Positions 33,709 to 44,853 of a stretch of 64,000 bases of DNA are shown in pieces (position 1 is the first letter of the stretch; every line of letters begins with the position of its first letter). The translations under genes and the position numbers were made by a program. Source of the DNA: Ligustrum vulgare. Lineage: Eukaryota; Streptophyta; Magnoliopsida; Lamiales; Oleaceae. The stretch spans positions 21,646,692 through 21,710,691 of the forward strand of contig OY743179.1 in assembly GCA_963555705.1 (NCBI GenBank), in the 5' to 3' direction. The notes beneath the pieces were generated by a model. The model did no database searches. It had not been told where the DNA came from and saw only the letters and a program-made list of their open reading frames with translations.

Positions 33709-36430
33709 TGCTCAAGAAAAAGAATTGGATGAGCAGGCTATGTGATCATTTTGCACTTGGCTGACAATGTTTTGAGAAAAGTTGGTGAGTGCAAAACCAC
33801 ACCTGAATTTTGGAACAAACTTGAAACTCTTTATGTTATAAAGTCTCTTCCAAATAAAATTTTTCTACTCAAAAGGTTGTTTGGATACAAAATGGATCAA
33901 TCTATTGATCTAGAAACCAATCTTGACTATTTTCAAAAATTGTGTCAAGAATTGATTAGTTTTAGTGTAAAATTTCCAGATGAACACCAAGCTATTATCC
34001 TTCTAAATGCCTTAGCTGACACTTATAAAGAAGTGAGAAATGCTATTGAATATGGAAGGGATACCATCATGCCTGAAATAGTTATTAACTCCTTGAGAAC
34101 CCAAAATTTTAATATCCAGCAACAAAACTGAGAAAATGTGAGAGGAGAAGGACTATTTGTTAGGGGCAGACCTCCACATAGACAGTTTGATAATACAAAT
34201 AATCAAAATGGTTTCATAAAGAAGCATTGAAGTAAGTCTAGGAGTTAGTCCAAACCTGGGATTAAGAAGTGTTATGGGTGTGGCAAAGCTGGCCATCTTA
34301 TTAAAGATTGCTTTAAAAGGGAAAATGATTTGAAGGAAAAAGGAAAGGAGGAAGCCAACATTGCCTTATCCCATACTTCTAATCAACATTCTCCTCTGCT
34401 TGTGACTTGTCTGAAGTATATGTTACTATTTCTCAGCCTGCAAACAACTGTGAGTCAAATGTGACCTATTATAGTAAGTATGAAAAATGAATGGGTGATT
34501 GACTGTGGTGCTTCTTTTCATATTACCTCTAGGAGGAATTGGTTTAATAACTTTGTGTCTAAAGATTTGGTTCTATGACCATGGGTAACAATCTGACTAG
34601 TAATATAACTGCTATGGGTGATATAACTTTGAAGTTTGATAATGGTTGTTTGCTTAACTTGAAAGATGTTAGATATGTGCTTGAAATGAAAAGAAATTTG
34701 TTGTTTGTTGGCATGGTTGATGATGAAGGCTTTTCACAATCTGTTAATGGCGGTGTTATAAAAATTATTAAAGGGTCACTTGTTATTTTCAAATGTGTGA
34801 AAATAAATGGTATTTTTGTAGTAGATGCTACTGTTTTGACTGATCAATCTATTACTTGCAATTCTGTATGTGATACTGATGATACTTTGAAGTGGCATAA
34901 GAGGTTAGCCCATGTCAATTCTAAAGTTCTCAAACTTTTAAATAAAAAGAGTGTCTTTGGAAAAGACTCAGTGTCTAATATACCTTTTTGTGAAACTTGC
35001 ACTTTGGAAAAATATCATAAGTTACATTTTAATATAGATACTCATAGATCCAAGAATGTACTAGATTATATACATCTGACCTATGGGTACCTGCACCCGT
35101 TCCTACCGCTAAGGGCAGTAGATATTTCTAATCTATAATTGTTGATTTTCTAGAAAAGTTTGGGTTTATTTCTTATCTATAATTGATTATTTTTCTAGAA
35201 AAGTTTGGATTTATTTGTTAAAACAAAAGTCTAAAACTTTTGATAAGCTTAAAGTTTGGAAACTTCAAGTTGAAAACCAAACTGGATAGAAAGTTAAAAC
35301 CTTAAGAACTTACAATGGTTTAGAATTTAGCAATTCTGAGTTTGATAATTTCTATGAAAAGTGTGGCATTCTAAGACACAAAACTGCACTTTATACTCCA
35401 CAACGGAATAGTGTAGCTGAGAGAATGAATAGGACATCTCTTGATAAAGTAAGATGCATGATGGTTGGCTCGAGCCATCCAAAATGTTTCTGGGGTGAAG
35501 CTGCTATGACTGCATGCTATCTTGTTAATCTGACTCTTTCTGTGTCTTTAAATGATAAAACTCTACTAAAATTTGGAGTTACCATCCTGTTGATTATTCT
35601 CATTTGAAAATATTTGGTTGTGCTGCATATTCTTATCAGAATATAGGTAAATTGAATCCTAGGGCACAAAAATGTGTTTTTCTTGGGTACCCCCTAGGTG
35701 TTAAAGGGCATAGACTCTGGGTTAGAGGTTTAGATCGAGCTAAAGTCATAATAAGTAGGGATGTGACTTTCAATGAAAATGAAATTCCCTGCCTTCATGA
35801 GAAAGAGCCTGCAGAGTCATCCGTTTGTTGAAACTGAAAATGTTTTACCCATTTCTGATTTAAATTTACCCACTTTTCTAAAACTGATCAGGAAGAGACA
35901 AATAATTCTGAAACTGAAATTGTTGAACCTGAACAACAAATACCTCAACCTGAAACCTAGGAAAGTGACTTAGAAACTGAACCCGAGGAAGTACAACCTG
36001 ATTTGAGTAATTACCAATTAGCTAGAGATAGGATTAAAAGAGAAATTAGAGAACCTGTAAGAAATATGTTGATAATGTCACTTTTTCCTTCCTTAATTTT
36101 TAGGACCTTTGTGACACAGAACCTAAGACATTTGAAGAGGCTATGTCTAGTAAATACCACAAGGAATGGCTGCGGACCATGAGTGAAGAAATGAAGTCTT
36201 TAAGTGACAATAGCACCTGGAATTTAGTTCCCAGACCTAAAAATAAATCCATAATTGACTGGAAGTGGATTTATAAGGTAAAACAGAGTGGAACTGAGTT
36301 TGAACCTGTTATGTTTGAGGATAAGTTGGTTGCTAAGGGATTCACACAAAAAGAAGGTGCTGATTATACTGAAATTTTCTCACATGTTAAATACACTACT
36401 ATTAAAGTCATGCTTACTTTAGTTAGACAA
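33709..36430 (+). pseudogene. Copia gag-pol remainder (gag, protease, integrase, partial RT)
   Basis: Continuation of the plus-strand copia polyprotein in broken frames. Gag: LHLADNVLRKVGECKTTPEF, then YVIKSLPNKIFLLKRLFGYK. Nucleocapsid knuckle near 34267: CYGCGKAGHLIKDC. Protease near 34491: EWVIDCGASFHITS. Integrase front: LKWHKRLAHVNSK and IPFCETCTLEKYHKLHF (HHCC). Integrase end: MNRTSLDKVRCMM, CFWGEAAMTACYLVN, FGCAAYS and KCVFLGYP. Reverse transcriptase start: WKWIYKVKQSG and EDKLVAKGFTQKEGADYTE. Stops and frameshifts occur throughout, including one at about 33740, and a short segment (35095-35330) is duplicated or scrambled. It ends at about 36430 before the YVDD motif. Confidence 0.9.
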
Positions 36431-37432
36431 AAAAATATTTTTGAGCTCTAGGTTATAATTTACCTTAATTTGAATGTGAATAGGCAGCACATCCAAAAAA
36501 ATCTCAAGTGTGAATAATCAACAAGATGATCACTCCACATTTCAGCAGGTGTCTTATCAGCCTAAGACACAAAAGGATTCAAATTAACAATATAGCATGC
36601 ATTCATAACAAGTTCACCCCCAAAAACTTCTAGGAATGCAAGAGCCCACCTTCACGCATCTTACTTTATCTAAAAGAGTTCTATTCATTCTTTAGCAACC
36701 TCATTTTGTTGAGGTGTTTTAGGTGTAGTTTTATGTTTAATAATACCATTAATTTCATAGAATTTATCAAATTAAGAATTACAAAATTCCAGTCCATTGT
36801 CAAATCTTAAGGAATCTTAAGGCCCCAACTCTTTTTCCAGTTTGATTTTAGACTTGCAATTTCCAGTTTTAAAATTTTTCAAAAGTCTCAAATTTCTACT
36901 TTTACAAATAAATCCAAACCTTTCTAGAATAATCATCAATTATTCGATAAAAAAAATATATGTTGCCACCCATTGTAGGAACATGTGTAGGTCCCCCAAA
37001 GATCAGAATGTATGTAGTCCTTTACATTCTTGGACCTATGAGTACCAATTTTAAAATGCAGCCTATGATGTTTTTCCAAAGTACAGGTTTCACAAAAAGG
37101 CACAGCAGACACACTATCTTTACCAAATTCACTTTTTTGACTCAAAATTCTAAGGCCTTTAGCACTGACATAGGCTAATCTTTTATTCTATTTTAAGATG
37201 TCATCTTTATTACTAACAATGTTACATGCAGTATTCTAATCATTTAAAGTTGTAGCATTCAGAACATGAATTCTATTAATTTTAACACCTTTGAAAGCAA
37301 CAAGTAAACATTTAATAATTTTCATAACACCTCTTTGAATAGATTCAGAAAGAGCCTTCATCATCTAACATACCAACAAAAAGTAAATTTCTTTTTCAGT
37401 TTAGGAACATATTTGACATTTTTAAAATTATA
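36430..37432 (-). pseudogene. Minus-strand copia integrase relic
   Basis: Opposite in direction to the copia just before it, yet of the same family. The minus strand reads RGVMKIIK, then SEFGKDSVSAVPFCETCTLE and KHHRLHFKIGTHRSKNVKDY (the plus copy has FGKDSVSNIPFCETCTLEKY), the TPQQN-like and FWGE-like integrase regions, and FFGCAAYSHS at the end. It joins the plus copy at 36430 through AAAAATATTTTT. It is most simply the integrase part of the same minus-strand element whose RT-RNase H part is at 17895-19247. Confidence 0.85.
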
Positions 37433-37640
37433 CACATACTCATTTATTCATAGGTCACACTTCACATGTTCAGGTCACATGTTAAGTATTCAGGTCGCAG
37501 GTCTGAGTTCATATGTTAGGTCAAGGGTAATAAGTTCACATGTCACAAGTCATGGTCAATAGGTCACAAACATGTGACAGTCCGTAGGTCACATTTTTTT
37601 TCTCTTTGATCGATCTTCAGAATTTTTAATATGTCCTTAA
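37433..37640. repeat. AGGTCACA-type degenerate repeat
   Basis: AGGTCACA, TCACATGT and AGGTCA strings recur about every 10-20 bases. The same vocabulary fills the core of the large inverted repeat at 49.6-51.0 kb. No gene is seen. Confidence 0.6.
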
Positions 37641-37664
37641 AATCTTGTCTCTCTCTGAATCTCT

Positions 37665-37884
37665 ATATATGTGTGGTGGTAAAGTGGTTGTTAGTATTGT
37701 GGTGGTTATGGTGGTGCATCAATGATGGTGGTGGTGCATTGAAGATAGTGATGATAATCTGTCATGGCGATGATGGTGATTGTGATGGTAATTGTAATGG
37801 TACTTCGAAGATGATGGTGGTGCATCAGAAGTTATTGTGATTGTGTTGATAGTAATGAGGCGTCAGTCGGGTTTGGCATAAACG

Positions 37885-37915
<31 letters not shown>
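37665..37915. repeat. GGT/GAT minisatellite and GT microsatellite
   Basis: The run 37665-37840 is built of GTGGTGGT, GATGATGG and GGTGGTGCAT variants. It is followed by an unbroken (TG)n at about 37886-37914. The short frames here are simple-sequence artefacts. Confidence 0.85.
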
Positions 37916-38159
37916 TGTTCCCTTATGAATACATATACATTACATGTATCATACATGGGAACATGATGTTTTGTTTTTGGGATTCTTAGCACTTGTCGAA
38001 CTCTACAGTACAACTTATTGGGCTAGTTACCAAAGGAAATTGATACAAAAAAATTGGAGAAGCAAATGATTAGCACTCATTTATACCTTCCTCCCCTCCG
38101 GTAAAATCATTTTTTGAATTGTAGCATGTTTTACATATACATAAAAACATGACAAATAA

Positions 38160-38382
38160 ACCCCTCATGAGGTGGTTGAGTTGGTGGAGTAGGTGAGCGC
38201 GAAAACCTTTGGTCACAAGTTTGATTCCCCCTCCCAACATTTTTTTTGGTCAAGCTTTTGCATCGGGCTCTCCTAATGCGGTTTACTTGGTTGGTGTGGT
38301 TTGCAGGTTATTGCATCAGCTCCAAGGTTTACCTAGTAGGTAGCGACTGCAAGTTCCCTCGTAAATAAACAAATATATATAT
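38160..38382 (+). mobile_element. tRNA-derived SINE (Au-like)
   Basis: Perfect 11-bp target duplication ATGACAAATAA (38149-38159 and 38383-38393). The head has pol III boxes: A-box region TTGGTGGAGTAGGTGAGC and B box AAGTTTGATTCCC. The body has GCATCGGGCTCTCCTAATGC, GTGTGGTTTGCAGGTTATTG and GGTAGCGACTGCAAGTTCCC, the order of the plant Au SINE body. It is non-coding and would have been mobilised by LINE enzymes. Confidence 0.85.
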
Positions 38383-38466
38383 ATGACAAATAATCTCAAT
38401 CTTGATTTTAGCTAATCTACTAGTCTAAGCTTAAATCACTATCTCTACATTTAAAAACACCATATA

Positions 38467-38737
38467 CTATTCAATTAACAGTATTGTAAAATGAAAACTA
38501 AACCAACAGCCTAAACCATGAAAACTAATCAAGCAGCCTAAACAATGCATGCTAAATGCATTTCCTATTTTGGCCATCCCATGTTTGTCCATCCTTACTT
38601 CAGCTTTTCCTTCTCCCTCGAAATCTCCAACTATTAGCAATCTGAGCATCTTTTCTTTACATCCAGTATTGGCCAACCAGTCTGCAACCTTATTCACCTC
38701 CCTCCAAATATAAGTTGATAAGTTTATTTTATACACT
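38467..38737 (-). pseudogene. LINE-type RNase H, C-terminal piece
   Basis: Minus strand reads YKINLSTYIWREVNKVADWL then ANTGCK, the conserved end of the RNase H (RVT_3-type) domain found in plant LINEs and related proteins. The rest of the domain lies at 40640-41255, separated by a gypsy solo LTR. No start or full frame remains. Confidence 0.75.
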
Positions 38738-40620
38738 TGTTTCTATCCTAAAAATAGGATTTATTGTTATTTTTTTAGAATACTTGAGATTAATTTTGTT
38801 ATTATTTGTTTATATTGCATAAAATGCCCCCAAAGTCGAGAAAATACAAGAGTTTGAAGCAAAAACAAGTCAATTGGATGATAAACGAGCTAAATTGTGC
38901 ACATGAGGAGCTAAAGAAGTCAACCAAGGTGCAAAATGGAGCTAAAATGAAACAAGGAAGAAGATCAAGGGCTTGATCGAATAAATCAAGAGAAGAAAGA
39001 GCTCAATTGGAAGAAATCAAAAGTTTATGGACTAAATTACTACAATCGGAAGATGAAGGACTTGAGGTGCAATAAAGAACATGTGGACCAACTTAAATGA
39101 ATTCAAAAGGTGAAAATTGCACACCAACCTCGCTACCTCGTGGTCGCATGACTGGTAATTTAATGGGAAGAGCATAAAATCGCGCGGCCGCAAAGTTTGA
39201 AGCCATGAAACTGCACAGTTGTTCGAATAGGCCGACTAATGGGTTTTTATCGCGAATTTCAACAAATTTCACCCTTTTTTCACCTAGGTTTCGACTAAAC
39301 CTATATATACAGGACATAAGGCACTTTTGGGGGGTTCCCAACTTGTTTAATTCATGCCAAATCGTTATTCCGTTGTCGAGGGATCCACGCAAAGCGGAAG
39401 TGAAAATTGAAGATACAAGATCAAGAATATGAACGTGGTGACATCCTACCATCATTCTTGTGCTTTATTTTCTATCATGTATCTAGGCTAGATGTTTAGT
39501 GTTAGAATTGTGATGAAATCTTAATTTCTTGACTCCATATTTTGACTTTTCGTTTAATTTATAAAATCTATGGGTTTGAGCAATTAAATCATGCATTTAT
39601 TACTATGCAAATTTTTGGCCAACTTTTGTATAGTTGTGGCGTTTTCTTATGTTTGAGAGAGTAGGAATTTGTTATACATGTTTTAATTGTTATAATGTCC
39701 GATAGGGGATAAAGCTATACCACATATGCTTTGTGTTATCCTTGAAAGTGTTCATAACTAAATACTTTTTCTAATGTTTGAATTCTTCATATAGATATAG
39801 TCGGGTCGCATTTAGAAAATGATTTTTATGCATCTAGGGATGACAATAGGTCGGGATGGGTCGGATTTGGAAAATCCATACCCTACTCACTAGAGATTTA
39901 TAACATCCATACCTTACTCATATACCCATTTAAGAATGGCGAGTCGAGGGCGGCTCGGAGCTAGGCGGGTATGCTTCTATAGAAATTTGATACCCATAAC
40001 CTTTTTTTTTTTTTTTTTTTTGGAACACATGCATTAGTGTAGTTAAAGATTTTTTTTTCCTTTTAAATATTATAATCTTTTTTAAGGAAATTAATGGGTA
40101 TACGGGTCGAGTACGGGTTTTGTGGAAAAATCCACACCCGACCCATACCCATATTGGGTTTTTTAATTTACCTCAATGTCTTACCCACAAACTCATTTAG
40201 TCAGGTAATCTCCATCAATTTAGTGTCGAGTATCCAACGGATTTCAGTTCTGTGGATATTATTGTCATCTCTATATACATCACTCGAGAGAGGAATTAAA
40301 TAACATTTGGAATACGAATTTTCAAAATTTCATGAATTGCATTTAAATGATTACGTCAAGATACGAATAATGGAGTTAAAGTTGATTCATAATTCTAAAA
40401 TGTTTGTTTTTCATAGTTTTCATAAAAATCATATCTTCGGTTATTTTTTTAGTTTAATTCTTAGATCTAGTTAATTAAGTTTCAAACTTGATATATTTGT
40501 TCTGGTTAAGGAATTTATTCTAAAAATACAATTTAACTCAATCTCTGTGAGAAGATATTCGATTTCAAAATTCACTGTATTACTTGTGCTATTCATACAG
40601 CCATGAGTGAAGATGACTTT
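38738..40620 (+). repeat. Athila-family solo LTR inside LINE relic
   Basis: Homologous to the LTR of element I along its length: CGCGCGGCCGCAAAG near 39181 (element I has GTGCGGCCGCACG), TTTTTCACCTAGGTTT before TATATATACAGG, the CGATAGGGGATAAAG and GGTCGCATTTAGAAAATG blocks, and TGTATTACTTGT near the end. It begins TGTTTCTATCCTAAAAATAG, again a stem-loop at the tip. It has no internal region, so it is a solo LTR. The exact right end and the target duplication could not be settled. A hAT MITE is nested in it. Confidence 0.75.
39835..40273. mobile_element. hAT-type MITE in the solo LTR
   Basis: Ends TAGGGATGACAAT and, complemented, TAGAGATGACAAT, flanked by 8-bp duplications TATGCATC (39827-39834) and TATACATC (40274-40281) with one mismatch. 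The interior is rich in GGTCGGG/GGGTAT tracts and their complements, typical of this plant MITE type. It is 439 bp and non-coding. Confidence 0.88.
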
Positions 40621-40639
40621 TGTTGGTTTGGTAGTATTT

Positions 40640-41255
40640 AATTGTTTCAATGTTGAGATGATTCTCCAAGAGCCTTTATCTTCCTTTTTATTAATTCAAT
40701 GCCAATTTTTTAGTCTGATTCCACCCAAATGCTAGAATAGTTCAGTACCTGACACAGATAAATCCCTTTGGCAATGGCTCTTCATTCTGCCTCTACGATA
40801 GTGGCCTCACCATAATACTCACTAAATCCCAGAATAACCTGTCCATCTGGACTTCTAATGACACCCCCTTCGGCAGCATATTCGGACTTTTTCAACCATC
40901 CATCGCAATTAAGTTTAATCCACCCTGGCTAGAGCTTATTCCATTTGACAATGCTTATTTTGTTTTGGTCGTATGTCCTGATTTGTTTCGTCAACCTCGC
41001 AGTTCCAAGGTTGTCAAGGAGTCTGCAGATTCTCTTGATAACTCTAACAGGGTTATTGATTGCACACTGGTGTTTAGCCAAGTTTCTCTCCTGCCAAAGG
41101 TACCAAAAGTTGGGAGGAGGAATGATAGCTTGGATGTTCTTAGAACTACAGCAGATTTGGCAAATCTGCAATGTTGAAACAATAGGGTTCGCCTGCTAAA
41201 ATTGTGGTCAGGCACCCCATATGAATGATTGAGTTCACTCCACACATGGCGACCT
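40640..41255 (-). pseudogene. LINE-type ORF2 end: RNase H domain, N-terminal piece
   Basis: Minus strand reads PPPNFWYLWQERNLAKHQ (the W..W..RN signature before RNase H), then WIKLNCDGWLKKSEYAAEGG, VIRSPDGQVILGFSEYYGEA and IWVESD. These are the core strands of a plant LINE/RVT_3 RNase H. Stop codons stand after WNKL, VEAE and VESD. It continues at 38737 beyond the solo LTR. Confidence 0.82.
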
Positions 41256-41690
41256 GCCTAGAGGCAGGTGAGGCCATTGCTTCAGGGCCCTTGTTATTTT
41301 TGGGCTTTTTTTTTATTATTATTATTTTTTTTATTTCAGCTCAGGAGCATAAAATTGGGATTTGTTTGAATATAAAACTTTAAGGTATATGGAATATAAT
41401 ATTTTGTTGGTCGTTTTATATTAGTTAATACTTTTGAACTTTTTATTTTTTTGCAATTTTATGGTGAATTTGTATAGTTTCTTTTATGTGAATATGAATT
41501 TAATCTTTATTTTCAGTTTTTTCCTTTAAAAAAAATTTTTTTGGGACGCTGCCCCCGAACCCCTGTCAAGCCCAGGGCCTATATCTCGAAGAACTACTGT
41601 TTGTTTCAGGTCTACAAAGTCACAGATACGGCTCTGACTCCACACTTCCTGTCTAATTAATTTACCATTGATGAGTACATGTTCTAAGGT
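41256..41690. other. Unassigned DNA between LINE relic and LTR scraps
   Basis: Contains GCAGGTGAGGCCATTGCTTC and, 250 bp later, CAAGCCCAGGGCCT around an AT-rich core, possibly a decayed short element. No gene is seen. Confidence 0.35.
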
Positions 41691-41692
41691 TT

Positions 41693-42272
41693 CTATTACA
41701 ATCATACTTGTTTGAGAATCTTTTTTTCTACCTATTTCGAAGTAAAGAAAAGAAACCCAAGTTGTCAAGCTCCTTCGAGAGAGCAAGAATATCCAAAATG
41801 CTTATAGCACTCAAATTATGGCATAATCGACGGCCTTGACAGGAATGCCACATTCTTGCTCTCTCGAAGCTTTACAACCTGTGTTCCTTTTCTTTACTTA
41901 GAAATAGGTAGAGAAAAAGATCTTTAAACAAGCATGATTGTAACAAAGTAGTATCAGATCTTGGGTATGGATGCTGGAACAATTGGAAAAATTCATGGGA
42001 AAAGTTTCTGGCCAAGGAGTAATCCTACGGCAGTTGACAGAAACTCTCACAAGAATCTCCGAACGTGTGCACCACATTGCCACTCAAACTAATAAGATTG
42101 TTGGCAATGCTGTTGAGCAAAGGGGCATTCCTGCGAAGGCAATATGCCATAAATTGAGTGTTGTAAGCATTTTGGAGATTCTTGCTCTCTCGAACAAGCT
42201 TGACAACCTATGTTTCTTTTCTTTTCTTCGAAATAGGTAGAGAAAAAGATCCTCAAACAAGCATTATTGTAA
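41693..42272. repeat. Three LTR-end fragments, one inverted, with gag-start remnant
   Basis: A block of about 95 bp (TTCTTGCTCTCTCGA ... AAATAGGTAGAGAAAAAGAT ... ATTGTAACA) occurs at 41852-41945 and 42176-42273 in direct orientation and at 41693-41795 inverted. After the first direct copy comes AGTAGTATCAGATCTTGG, resembling a Met-tRNA primer site, and then a frame from 41971 reading MLEQLEKFMGKVSGQGVIL, possibly a gag start. I read this as a deleted LTR retrotransposon with an extra inverted LTR end. Confidence 0.5.
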
Positions 42273-42452
42273 CATAAGACTTGTTATTTTCTATAATAAA
42301 GAAATGATAATTCACTCTAAACTTGTCCACACAAGTAGTGGGGTTTATAATTAACCAAATAAATGAAATTACATTAGTTTTTCATCATATCAACAATAAA
42401 CTTCTCAATGTTATTTAAATAATTATGCTATCACTAACATGTGACCAATCCA

Positions 42453-43822
42453 TCACACAATGGAGTCATTTGCTGAAACATATTGCGTGATGCTATCTTC
42501 AGGATTTTCATCCAAGACTGTTCCTGTGCGGGCTTGTCCATCATTTTGATCTATTACTTCTAAAATCTCCACCATTGATGAATTCTGCATCTGATCATGT
42601 GACTTCAAGTCTTTGATAGTTGATGAATCACTCAGCTTCACTTCTGGTAGAATTATTTTTTGACTTCTGTTCTTGTACATGGCATATAAAACCGTCTGCA
42701 CTATTCCGAGTAAAAATCCAACAACGTTTGGAGCCTTTTTTTATAGGAAAAAAAATATTATTTTTAAGAACAAGCCTCGAAATTAGGGTTTTGATTAATC
42801 AAATTTAAAAAATAAAAATACAAAAGATATGAATTTGAAGAATCTTATAATGAACTCACAGCTATGTAGAAATCCTTGATGAAAAGACCATATAAGAACC
42901 ATACTATTGCACATAGTGTGAGAAATAATGAGAGAGGAAGTGGCATATATTCAACACTCTTTGTCTTTATCACTTGCCTCTGCATTAAATAAAATAAAAT
43001 TAAATTAATGAAACGATCGATTTATTATTTTTTAATTAAGGAATTACAGTAAAAAATAATTACCATAATGCTAAGAGGAGCAGCAAAAACACTGAGAGAA
43101 AAGGCTGAGCAAATCCATCCAACAATTGTCACTCTCTTTTGCCCCTCCGATAGAAAATACGTGCATCCGATTATCAATCCTAGTGTTCCTATATTGAATA
43201 GAATGAGAAGCTTTGCGGTAGAAATCTGCCAATTAAAATTTTTGGTTAACATAATTAATTGAAATTAGGGTATCTCTAACTTCAAAGTATCAGACAAAAG
43301 TTTGAGAAAATTAAGGATTAAAACCACCTTTGATTTCTTGGTTGCATATATCATGAAGATGGTCAGAAAAACAACTTCAAAAACACATCCAACCCCATTG
43401 ATGGTTACAAGCATGATCACATTCTTCTTCAAAAACGCATAATACAAATATAACGTTGCACTGAATAAGGCAACTGAATAAGGAATTGACTGAAACTCTT
43501 CTGTCGATTTTCTCTGACAAATCCTGTAAAATGTAGGCCTAAAATCCAAGAAAAAAAAACTCGTAAAATCGGTGTGTCTTTGACATTTTAAATTAATTAA
43601 CCAGAATTAATAAGAAATCGAACTCTTACACCGGTGCCAAGTACACTAAGAAGGACGCGATATTTCCTGCAAAATAAAATAAAATAAAATAATAATAATA
43701 ATTAATTAACACATGATTAGCAAAACCACATACAGATCTAACATAGAAGAAGTGATTTTATATATAAAGATACCAAGAATGCCGAAAAGGCAAGCCATGT
43801 GAGCAGCTGTTACAATAGCCAT
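42453..43822 (-). CDS. SWEET sugar transporter, copy B
   Basis: Paralogue of the gene at 7780-9299 with the same six-exon plan: 43822-43774, 43666-43630, 43538-43328, 43225-43064, 42979-42860 and 42734-42453. Exons 1-5 have exactly the same lengths as in copy A; exon 6 is 63 bp longer, so the protein is 286 residues. Seven membrane segments in two MtN3/saliva repeats are clear: [80 protein letters not shown] and [20 protein letters not shown]. The tail diverges strongly from A and is acidic and Ser-rich near its end. Substitution of FMP by YMP and an odd RICQRK (usually RIYKRK) are notable. Sucrose or hexose specificity cannot be read. All splice sites are GT-AG and no stop interrupts it. Confidence 0.95.
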
Positions 43823-43906
43823 TCTTGAAGTGAAATCCTTGGTACTTCAAGATTATAAGCTGCTTATAAATATGAGAAGTGTGATTAATTCATTTTGATG
43901 AGCAGA

Positions 43907-43913
43907 TTATATA
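43907..43913 (-). promoter_or_regulatory. TATA box of SWEET-B
   Basis: TATATAA on the minus strand about 88 bp before the ATG, in CCTATATAATCTG, matching SWEET-A. Confidence 0.7.
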
Positions 43914-44853
43914 GGCTTCAAAAAGTAAGAAATTCTGGAAGGAGATTGTAATGGAATTTGTTATTTTGCTTTGAGCAGTCATATTTCTGCTTGCATGAGA
44001 ATTTTGAAGGTTAAGCTAAATATGTCATCACTTCAAGTTTGTATGTATATAGGGATGGCATATGGCTTATTTTTATGTTTAACCTAAAACTCATAGCTGC
44101 CTTAGCCATGAATTTCTATACATTTATAAATCCATTTTGTAAAATTGCAATGTAGGTCCCAATCGATTGTCCTAAGAGCAAGTTGGTTATCACCGGTCAT
44201 TATAGTTGTATATTGAGTAGTTCTCATTTACAAAAACCATCCAAATATTTCTTATATATATTGTCACATGGTGGTCGCATTTCAATTTCATGAATCAGCA
44301 CAAAAATGTTAAACAAGACATGTTTTCACGAGGGTAGTTAAAATGTAATAAAAGTAATAAAATTTGTTGATACAAAAATAAAGTAAGGTGACTTAATTAT
44401 AAAAGTATATGTGCGTACGATTAGAAACGTGTAAAGTTTTTACATGTCCATGCTTACATGATTTGTTGTATATGTAGTGAATCGTCATCTCAACCGTATG
44501 CATTCATGTCAAATGACGAGCAACTTGCAACATCCAAAGTCGCGCGATTTGTTCATAAATGATTTGAATGACGTGCTTTGACCTCTGTATAAGATTTTGT
44601 CTACAGCTAATTTTCTATTTAAAAACTCTTGACTTTTGATTCTCCGTAAACGTGTTTCGTCATACTAATCATTTTACGGGTTTCCCACGTCTAAGTATAA
44701 TCATTGTACTCATAATAAATAAATAAATGTTCAAGCCCTTTTAAGGCTTGTTACTACTGACAAAACACATATATTGTTAATATTGATATATATAAAATAA
44801 CGAAACAATCATATAACAACGCTATCTAATATCAACAGTGCTTAGCACACGGG

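Larger units (their letters stand above)
19248..36430 (+). mobile_element. Plus-strand copia element, 3' truncated, host of gypsy nest
   Basis: The outer copia element has its 5' LTR at 19248-19784, gag starting near 20338, and the rest of gag, protease, integrase and part of the reverse transcriptase from 33709 to about 36430. The gap (20477-33703) is a gypsy insertion with a perfect ACTGG duplication at 20472-20476 and 33704-33708. Across the insertion the gag reading joins as EDMTG then AQEKELDEQA. The 3' half is missing: it ends in reverse transcriptase at an AAAAATATTTTT junction with an oppositely oriented copia fragment. Confidence 0.88.

Noticed and set aside
37665..37840. Coding repeat protein from GGT/GAT triplets
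   Set aside because: Period is irregular, stops occur in every frame nearby, and it sits in a minisatellite.
41256..41570. Complete short DNA transposon with GGGCC-type ends
   Set aside because: The two GC-rich ends are not convincingly inverted and no target duplication could be found.
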